Shown here: one piece after another, positions 58,651-64,000 of the stretch | Numbering within the stretch: position 1 is the first letter of the stretch | Layout: the number at the start of each line of letters is the position of its first letter | Origin: Bradyrhizobium sp. | GTDB taxonomy: Bacteria > Pseudomonadota > Alphaproteobacteria > Rhizobiales > Xanthobacteraceae | Assembly: GCF_030646015.1 (NCBI RefSeq) | Contig: NZ_JAUSLT010000037.1 | Coordinates: 1-64,000 of the forward strand | Direction: 5' to 3' | DNA: 64,000 bases | Translations under genes and position numbers: made by a program | The notes under the pieces: model-generated | What the model was told of the DNA's origin: nothing | Database searches by the model: none | What the model saw: the letters and a program-made list of their open reading frames with translations, nothing else

Positions 58651-59598
58651 ATGAACCCTCGCCTGATCCTCACCCTCCTGCTGATATCCGCAACCTTGGC
58701 CGGCGTCTCCGTGGCGCTGGCGCAGGACAAGGGCAGCGTCAATCCAAAGCCGTTGCCGCCGCTGGCCAATCCCAACGATCCCAAGCTCGGCGCCAAGGAG
58801 CTGTTCGGCCGCAAGCTGCTGCCGGCGGCGATGCCGACGCGCGTGGTCGGCTTCTATGCCAGGGGCTGCATCGCGGGCGCGGAAGCGCTGCCGATCAATG
58901 GCGAGAGCTGGCAGGTGATGCGGCTGTCGCGCAATCGCTACTGGGGCCATCCCGACCTGGTGGCGCTGGTGACGCGGCTGGCGGCCAAGGCGCGCAAGGA
59001 CGCCGGCTGGCCGGGAATCCTGGTCGGTGACATGTCGCAGCCGCGCGGCGGCCCGATGTTGACCGGACACGCCAGCCATCAAGCCGGGCTGGATGCCGAT
59101 ATCTGGCTGACGCCGATGCCGAACCGGCGATTGTCGCGCGAGGAGCGCGAGGAAACCTCCGCGGTCATGATGGTGCGCTCCGACCGGCTCGACATCGATC
59201 CCGCAGTCTGGAAACCGACCCATCTCGGCGTGATCCGCGCCGCGGCCCAGGAGCCGAGCGTGCAGCGCATCTTCGTCAACGCCGCGATCAAGAAGGCGCT
59301 GTGCCGCGAAGCCAGGGGCGACCGCAGCTGGCTGCATAAGGTGCGGCCGATGTACGGCCACGACTATCACTTCCACATCCGCATCAAATGCCCGCCGGGC
59401 AGCGGCGAATGCGAGAGCCAGCCGGAGCCGACCGAAAGCGAGGGCTGCAGCGCCGGCGACCTCGCCTTCTGGTTCAAGGATTCCGTGCTTCATCCGAAGC
59501 CGCCGAAAGAGCCGCCGAAGCCGCGGCCGCCGATGACGCTGGCGCAATTGCCGGCCGCCTGCAAAGCGGTGCTGGCCGCGCCGGACGCCAGGCAATAG
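58651..59598 (+). CDS. mepA: Penicillin-insensitive murein endopeptidase MepA
   Basis: A 315-residue exported metallo-endopeptidase that cuts D-Ala-mDAP cross-links. Signal peptide MNPRLILTLLLISATLAGVS, likely cleaved after ALA. Zinc ligands are visible in LTGHASHQAGLDADIWL (H140, H143 and nearby Asp) and in YGHDYHFHIR. After the catalytic domain comes a short Cys-rich part (IKCPPGSGECESQ, EGCSAGD) and a Pro-rich segment (PKPPKEPPKPRPP). The Pro/Lys-rich tail is longer than in E. coli MepA. It is divergent from the L,D-transpeptidase gene. Confidence 0.95.
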   Translation: MNPRLILTLLLISATLAGVSVALAQDKGSVNPKPLPPLANPNDPKLGAKELFGRKLLPAAMPTRVVGFYARGCIAGAEALPINGESWQVMRLSRNRYWGHPDLVALVTRLAAKARKDAGWPGILVGDMSQPRGGPMLTGHASHQAGLDADIWLTPMPNRRLSREEREETSAVMMVRSDRLDIDPAVWKPTHLGVIRAAAQEPSVQRIFVNAAIKKALCREARGDRSWLHKVRPMYGHDYHFHIRIKCPPGSGECESQPEPTESEGCSAGDLAFWFKDSVLHPKPPKEPPKPRPPMTLAQLPAACKAVLAAPDARQ

Positions 59599-59779
59599 CC
59601 GTTGATATCGCGGGCCCTTTGCGCGGCCCCGGCAATGCTGTAAGCTTTCGCCCAGCGATGTCCGGACGGATCGTAAATCCACCGGATTGCCGGAACGGCG
59701 CTTCCGCCTGTCGCACTTCACCGAAACCTACGCCTGAGCTGCGCGCGCAAAAGCGCGCCGCAACCACGCATGGAGCGCC

Positions 59780-60568
59780 ATGATGCATCGTCTTGCCGGC
59801 TATTTCGTCGCCCTTTCGATCCTGCTCGGATCAAGCCACACCCCCGCTCTTGCGCAGGACAAGAGCCTGACGGTGTTCGCCGCGGCCTCGATGAAGAACG
59901 CGCTCGACGACATCGGCGCCGCCTATGCCGCGAAATCAGGCGTCAGGATCGTCGCCAGCTATGCCGCGAGCTCGGCACTGGCGAAACAGATCGAACAGGG
60001 CGCGCCCGCCGATATTTTTGCATCCGCCGACACCGACTGGATGGATTATGCCGCGGGCAAGAAGACCATCAGCGAGCCCAGCCGGGTCAACCTGCTCGGC
60101 AACAGCCTCGTGCTGATCGCACCGAAGGACTCCAAACTCGACAAGGTCGCGATCGGACCGGGATTCGATCTTTCAAAGCTCGCCGGCGACGGCAGGATCG
60201 CCACCGGCGACGTGAAGGCGGTGCCATCAGGCAAATACGCCAAGGCGGCGCTGGAAAAGCTCGGCGCCTGGCAGGCAGCGGAGCCCAAATTCGCCATGGC
60301 GGAGAGCGTGCGCGCAGCACTGGCGCTGGTAGCGCGCGGCGAGGCGCCGCTCGGGATCGTCTACGCGACCGACGCAAAGGTAGAACCCGGCGTCAGGATC
60401 GTCGGCAGCTTCCCGGCCGACTCCCACCCCGCCATCATCTATCCCGTGGCGGCGACCGCGACCGCCAAGCCGGAAGCCGCGGCCTATCTGACTTTTCTGC
60501 GTTCGTCGGCGGCCAAGACCATCTTCGAGAAATATGGTTTTGTCTTTCTCTTCAGCCCGACGACCTGA
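59780..60568 (+). CDS. modA: Molybdate ABC transporter substrate-binding protein ModA
   Basis: A 262-residue periplasmic binding protein with a signal peptide (YFVALSILLGSSHTPALAQD). The binding-site segments SLTVFAAASMKNALDDIGAA, YAASSALAKQIEQGAPADIF and ASADTDWMDYA, and GEAPLGIVYATDA, match ModA. The protein delivers molybdate (or tungstate) to ModBC. It is the first gene of modABC; modB follows 2 bp later. No clear ModE-type operator was recognised upstream. Confidence 0.94.
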   Translation: MMHRLAGYFVALSILLGSSHTPALAQDKSLTVFAAASMKNALDDIGAAYAAKSGVRIVASYAASSALAKQIEQGAPADIFASADTDWMDYAAGKKTISEPSRVNLLGNSLVLIAPKDSKLDKVAIGPGFDLSKLAGDGRIATGDVKAVPSGKYAKAALEKLGAWQAAEPKFAMAESVRAALALVARGEAPLGIVYATDAKVEPGVRIVGSFPADSHPAIIYPVAATATAKPEAAAYLTFLRSSAAKTIFEKYGFVFLFSPTT

Positions 60569-60570
60569 GC

Positions 60571-61266
60571 GTGTTCGAGATCTCGCCAACGGAATGGACC
60601 GCCATCCTGCTTTCGCTGCGGGTCGCCGCGGTGGCGACGCTGGTGGCGACGCCGCTCGGCATCGCGCTGGCGTGGCTGCTGGCGCGGCGTGAGTTCTGGG
60701 GCAAATCGGTGCTCGACGCGCTGGTGCATCTGCCGCTGGTGCTGCCACCGGTGGTGACCGGCTATCTGCTGCTGCTGACGTTCGGCCGGCGCGGCCTGGT
60801 CGGCGGCTGGCTCGCGGATCATTTCGGCATCGTGTTCGCGTTTCGCTGGACCGGGGCGGCGCTCGCCTGCGGCATCATGTCGTTTCCGCTGCTGGTGCGG
60901 CCGATCCGGCTGTCGATCGAAGCGGTCGACCGCAGGCTGGAGCAGGCGGCGGGCACCCTGGGCGCGCCGCCGTGGCGGGTGTTCCTCACCATCACACTGC
61001 CGCTGGCGTTGCCGGGCGTGCTGGCCGGCATGGTGCTCGGCTTTGCCAAGGCGATCGGCGAATTCGGCGCCACCATCACCTTCGTGTCGAATATCCCGGG
61101 CGAAACCCAGACCATTTCCTCGGCGATCTATTCGCTGATCCAGACGCCCGACGGCGACACCGCGGCGCTGCGGCTGGTGGTGGTATCGATCGTCATCGCG
61201 CTTGCCGCATTGGTCGGCTCCGAATGGTTCGCCCGGCGCGCCACCAAACGCCTGCACGGGAATTGA
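60571..61266 (+). CDS. modB: Molybdate ABC transporter permease ModB
   Basis: A 231-residue permease with five to six membrane helices. Conserved stretches are LPLVLPPVVTGYLLLLTFGR, the EAA loop RLEQAAGTLGAPPWRVFLTI and GEFGATITFVSNIPGETQTI, all ModB/CysT-type. It starts with GTG (MFEISPTEWTAI) 2 bp after the modA stop, so is translationally coupled, and ends 2 bp before modC. It dimerises with a second copy to make the channel. Confidence 0.95.
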   Translation: MFEISPTEWTAILLSLRVAAVATLVATPLGIALAWLLARREFWGKSVLDALVHLPLVLPPVVTGYLLLLTFGRRGLVGGWLADHFGIVFAFRWTGAALACGIMSFPLLVRPIRLSIEAVDRRLEQAAGTLGAPPWRVFLTITLPLALPGVLAGMVLGFAKAIGEFGATITFVSNIPGETQTISSAIYSLIQTPDGDTAALRLVVVSIVIALAALVGSEWFARRATKRLHGN

Positions 61267-61268
61267 TC

Positions 61269-61949
61269 ATGCTGCGCGTTGAGGTTTCGAGACAACTCGG
61301 CGAATTTTCCATCGAGGCTTCCTTCGCCAGCGAGGGGCGCGTGACCGGGCTGTTCGGCGCCTCCGGCGCCGGCAAGACCTCGCTGATCAACATGATCGCC
61401 GGCTTGCTGCGGCCGGACCGCGGCATCATCGCCGTCGATGGCGAGGTGCTCGACGATACCGCGGCAGGACTTCACATTCCGCCGCATCGCCGCCGCATCG
61501 GCTATGTGTTCCAGGACGCGCGGCTGTTTCCGCATCTCGATATCCGAGAGAATCTCGACTACGGGCGGCGCATGAACCGGCTGGCCGAGGATTCCGCCCA
61601 GAACAAGCGCGTCACCGATCTGCTGGATATCGGCGGCCTGCTCGACCGCCGTCCCGGCCGGCTGTCCGGCGGCGAGCGCCAGCGCGTGGCGCTGGGACGC
61701 GCGCTCCTGGCGCAGCCGCGGCTGCTGCTGCTCGACGAGCCCATGGGATCGCTGGACGAGGAGCGCAAGGTGGAGATCCTGCCCTACCTTGTGCGGCTGC
61801 GCGACGAAGCCAATGTGCCGATGGTCTATGTCAGCCACGACGCCGGCGAAATGCGCCAGCTGGCGACGCAGGTGGTGATGCTCCGGCGCGGGCGCGTGGT
61901 TGCGTTCGGGGGACCCGAAGTGCTGCCGGGGACGACATTGCCAGCCTGA
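61269..61949 (+). CDS. modC: Molybdate ABC transporter ATPase ModC, lacking the regulatory TOBE/MOP domain
   Basis: A 226-residue ABC ATPase. Walker A GASGAGKTS (30-38), Q-loop VFQDARLFPHLDIRENLDYG, signature LSGGERQRVALGRALL, Walker B LLLLDEPMGSLDEE and H-loop VYVSHDAGE are intact. Typical ModC is about 350 residues, with a C-terminal TOBE (molbindin) domain that binds molybdate and inhibits transport. Here translation ends shortly after the H-loop, and no TOBE-like coding was seen in other frames before the next gene. The transporter may thus lack trans-inhibition. It closes the modABC operon. Confidence 0.93.
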   Translation: MLRVEVSRQLGEFSIEASFASEGRVTGLFGASGAGKTSLINMIAGLLRPDRGIIAVDGEVLDDTAAGLHIPPHRRRIGYVFQDARLFPHLDIRENLDYGRRMNRLAEDSAQNKRVTDLLDIGGLLDRRPGRLSGGERQRVALGRALLAQPRLLLLDEPMGSLDEERKVEILPYLVRLRDEANVPMVYVSHDAGEMRQLATQVVMLRRGRVVAFGGPEVLPGTTLPA

Positions 61950-61985
61950 TACCGCCGCCGACCCGGGCGCGCCGGGACGGCGCCA

Positions 61986-61999
61986 TTGATCTGGGTCAA
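61986..61999. promoter_or_regulatory. FNR/FixK-type box upstream of adenylate cyclase gene
   Basis: TTGATCTGGGTCAA fits the half-site pattern TTGAT-N4-(A/G)TCAA bound by FNR/FixK proteins, with one change in the right arm. It lies 82 bp before the chosen ATG of the adenylate cyclase gene, a suitable distance for activation under low oxygen. Confidence 0.6.
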
Positions 62000-62080
62000 G
62001 ACAAAGCGGCTCCGGGAGCAGGAAAAGTGCCGAGGCGGGTGAACCAACACGGGAGCGCCGCTCGGACATGGCCGCTGATC

Positions 62081-63385
62081 ATGAATACGCATTCCTTCGA
62101 TCAGCCTTATCCCCTGCTGCGCCTGTTCCTCCGCTACATCGTTCCGGGACTCCTGATCCTTCTGGTGTTGTCCGCGGTCCTGACCGGCGTCGGGGCGCGT
62201 CAACTGGCTGAAGGGGTCTATCTCGGGCAGGCGACACGGCGTGCGCAGATCATCGACCGCGCGATGACCGAAGCGGCCCCGGACCATTGGCAGCGTTTGA
62301 AGCGCGGTGAAGCGCCCGCATCGGTCTATGGCGACGCCCATGGCCAGACGCTGCTCGCCGAATTGACCCGCGAAGCGCGCGAACTCGACCTCACGCATCT
62401 GAAGATCTATTCCGCCGCCGGAGTCATCCAGTATTCGACGGATCGCAGCCAGATTGGAATGGAGGACCGCAGCCCGGCATTTGTAGCAGCCGCGGAGCGC
62501 GGCACCAGCACGGTGGTGCTGAAGACCGCGGCTGACGGAACGGCACTCTATGAGCTCTACGTCCTGGTCGCGGTGCCCGGCGGTTCACCTGTCATCATCG
62601 AGCTGTATGAGCCCGTCAGCCACCTGAATGCGCTGCTCTGGCGCGCAGGTATCGCGGCCGCCGGCGTGCCCAGCGTCATGCTGATAGCGTTGATGCTGGG
62701 GATGACACGCCTGGTCATGCTGGCGCAGAGAAACATCAACAGCCGGGCTGCGCTGGTCGCCGAATTGCGTGCGCGGCTCGAACGGCTGCTCTCGGGCGCG
62801 GCATCCCAGGCGGTTCACGACGCCGTCAGCATGGGCGGCGGCATCCCTTCGAGTCGGACACGCTGCACCATTCTATACTCCGATATTCGCGACTTCACGT
62901 CATTCGCAGAGGCGAATGGACCGGAGGAAGTCGTCCGGTTTCTCAACCAATCGATGACGATCGTGGTCGGCGCGATCACGAGCGCGGGCGGCGACGTGGA
63001 CAAGCTGATCGGTGACGCGGTTCTCGCACGCTTCCAGGGCGCAGGGGCGGAAGCCCGCGCGATCGGCGCGGCGCGCGAGGCGCTCCGCCTTCTCGACAAC
63101 GCCGACCTGCCTCGCGGCGTCGGCATCGGCATCTATACGGGCGAGGTGATTTCAGGCACCGTGGGGCCTGCCGACCGCATGGACTTCACGGTCATTGGCG
63201 ATAGCGTGAACCTCGCCGCGCGTTTGTGTTCCGCCGCTTCGCGCGGTGAAATCGTTGCAGACGCGGAGACCGTAAGGATTTCCGGCGATGCGGAATTCGG
63301 CCCCGCCGAAGTGATTTCCGTGAAAGGTCGGCGCAGCCGGCTGGAAGTCCGGCGCTGGCAGTCGGTCGATCCGGCTTCCGCTTAG
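62081..63385 (+). CDS. Class III adenylate/guanylate cyclase with membrane sensor
   Basis: A 434-residue cyclase. One N-terminal helix (about 17-38), an extracytoplasmic domain (40-180, including LKIYSAAGVIQYSTDRSQIG), a second helix (about 190-213), a short linker, then the catalytic domain (255-425). Metal-binding Asp268 (LYSDIRDFTSFAEA) and Asp312 (KLIGDAVLARF) are present, with adenine-selecting Lys308 and the transition-state Asn/Arg in VIGDSVNLAARL. It therefore should make cAMP in response to a periplasmic cue. ATG MNTHSFDQP was chosen; an upstream ATG adds 18 residues. A FixK/FNR-like box precedes it. Confidence 0.92.
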   Translation: MNTHSFDQPYPLLRLFLRYIVPGLLILLVLSAVLTGVGARQLAEGVYLGQATRRAQIIDRAMTEAAPDHWQRLKRGEAPASVYGDAHGQTLLAELTREARELDLTHLKIYSAAGVIQYSTDRSQIGMEDRSPAFVAAAERGTSTVVLKTAADGTALYELYVLVAVPGGSPVIIELYEPVSHLNALLWRAGIAAAGVPSVMLIALMLGMTRLVMLAQRNINSRAALVAELRARLERLLSGAASQAVHDAVSMGGGIPSSRTRCTILYSDIRDFTSFAEANGPEEVVRFLNQSMTIVVGAITSAGGDVDKLIGDAVLARFQGAGAEARAIGAAREALRLLDNADLPRGVGIGIYTGEVISGTVGPADRMDFTVIGDSVNLAARLCSAASRGEIVADAETVRISGDAEFGPAEVISVKGRRSRLEVRRWQSVDPASA

Positions 63386-63409
63386 GGTCACGAACGCGAA
63401 CCCGGCCGG

Positions 63410-64000
63410 CTAGTCCGGCAAGGCCTCGCCGGAGCCGCCGAGCTCGGCGGGCAGATCGCGAAACTTCGGCAGCCCGTCCTTCACCGAAACCATCTTGCTC
63501 CCGTAATTGGCGTGCAGCGTCGGTCGATGCGTGAAATCCCGCAGCAGATTGGCATAGACGTCGATCAGCCGCATCCGCGGATGCTCGGTCATGAGATGCC
63601 CGCCGCAGATCTTGCAGAACTTGCGGTAGGAATTTTCGGTCTTGTGGAAGGTGCCGATGTCGGCTTCGCCCCTGGTGATCCGCACGCTGCGCGAAGGCCA
63701 CAGGCTGAAGGCGTTGATCGGCGCCGCCGACCAGGCCTGGCAGTCACTGCAGTGACAATACCCTTCGAAGGTCGGCTTGCCCGTCACCTCGACCTCCACG
63801 GCACCGCAAAAGCAGCCGGCCTTGTGGACGGCGGCAGCCTGCTCTTCCGTTTCACCGGGCGCCAGCAGGTCGCTGTATTCCGGATGCTTGCCGATGTAGG
63901 ACCGGATGAAATCGCATTCGACGGACAGCCGCCGCCCCTGCGCCCGCACCGCGTCGAGCGTGGCGCGCCCGAGCTTCGAGCCTACGCCCCGCCCGCCCAG
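63410..64000 (-). CDS. GNAT-like acetyltransferase fused to a GFA (zinc) domain, cut by window edge
   Basis: The frame runs off the right edge, so the N-terminus is missing. At least 196 residues are visible. The edge-proximal part reads LGGRGVGSKLGRATLDAVRA, a GNAT acetyl-CoA loop, followed by GRRLSVECDFIRSYIGKHPE, typical of small YjdJ/COG2388-type acetyltransferases. It continues without a stop into a GFA-type domain with Cys-rich GCFCGAVEVEVTG, YCHCSDCQAWS and FCKICGGHLM. GFA proteins bind zinc; some have been linked to glutathione-dependent formaldehyde handling. A methionine (MRAQGRR) at 63949 could give a shorter start, but it is inside the GNAT motif. Confidence 0.82.
   Translation of the reverse strand: MGGRGVGSKLGRATLDAVRAQGRRLSVECDFIRSYIGKHPEYSDLLAPGETEEQAAAVHKAGCFCGAVEVEVTGKPTFEGYCHCSDCQAWSAAPINAFSLWPSRSVRITRGEADIGTFHKTENSYRKFCKICGGHLMTEHPRMRLIDVYANLLRDFTHRPTLHANYGSKMVSVKDGLPKFRDLPAELGGSGEALPD

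Noticed and set aside
59600..59779. Possible ModE-type operator upstream of modA
   Set aside because: CGTTGATATCG resembles part of a ModE half-site, but no second half-site with proper spacing was found.

Overview
The window is a contiguous piece of a high-GC alphaproteobacterial chromosome. Gene content and order point to the Bradyrhizobium / Nitrobacteraceae group. Supporting signs are the ffs-dnaX-ybaB-recR block, the chvI-chvG-hprK-EIIA-HPr block close to pckA, DUF2865 and DUF1508 (YegP) proteins, and many palindromic intergenic repeats of the kind common in Bradyrhizobium and Rhodopseudomonas. Almost all of it is ordinary core genome. No phage, insertion sequence, CRISPR array, tRNA or rRNA was seen.

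Layout. 1-2.5 kb: recR (cut by the window edge), ybaB, dnaX and the 4.5S signal-recognition-particle RNA, all on the minus strand. 2.8-7.7 kb: HIT protein, NudC NADH pyrophosphatase, a PfkB sugar kinase, an Lrp/AsnC regulator, and a small membrane protein followed by a six-helix chemoreceptor. 7.9-9.4 kb: phosphomannomutase/phosphoglucomutase. 9.4-11.9 kb: an islet of orphan genes (a protein with a doubled YS(L/I)VPV motif, a secreted protein, two tiny coupled ORFs). 11.9-18.7 kb: periplasmic-type aspartic protease, HrpB helicase, UDP-glucose dehydrogenase, acyltransferase-3 membrane protein, a Cys/His-rich membrane protein. 18.9-31.7 kb: DNA polymerase I, LysE exporter, glutathione transferase, PyrE, several small conserved proteins, glycogen phosphorylase, thioesterase, arginase. 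31.9-43.5 kb: two head-to-head ECF sigma factors, one with a cupin anti-sigma factor; pckA; a secreted TPR-CHAT (caspase-like) protein and a HugZ-type protein; then ChvI/ChvG and the nitrogen-type PTS proteins. 43.6-52.2 kb: GT39-type glycosyltransferase, LepA, GNAT acetyltransferase, a MazEF-type toxin-antitoxin pair, lipase, MFS transporter, acyl-CoA-dehydrogenase-like flavoprotein. 52.4-64 kb: a second chemoreceptor, small conserved proteins, a PAS-GGDEF-EAL protein, divergent L,D-transpeptidase and MepA endopeptidase, modABC, an adenylate cyclase behind an FNR/FixK-type box, and an edge-truncated GNAT-GFA fusion.

How the parts fit. Envelope and carbon-state signalling is concentrated at 32-43.5 kb: ECF sigma factors, ChvG-ChvI, HprK/EIIA/HPr and gluconeogenic PEP carboxykinase. 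Peptidoglycan remodelling (L,D-transpeptidase and MepA) is arranged divergently around a shared control region. Second-messenger proteins (GGDEF-EAL, adenylate cyclase) and two chemoreceptors give a modest sensory load.

The most unusual points are: a Pol I whose four proofreading carboxylates are all replaced; a one-base disruption at the hrpB start beside a palindromic repeat; a ModC without its regulatory domain; the CHAT protein lying between pckA and chvI; the GNAT-GFA fusion; and at least six families of palindromic repeats in nearly every larger intergenic gap. No clear-cut undescribed multi-gene system was found. The 9.7-11.9 kb islet and the TPR-CHAT gene are the best candidates.
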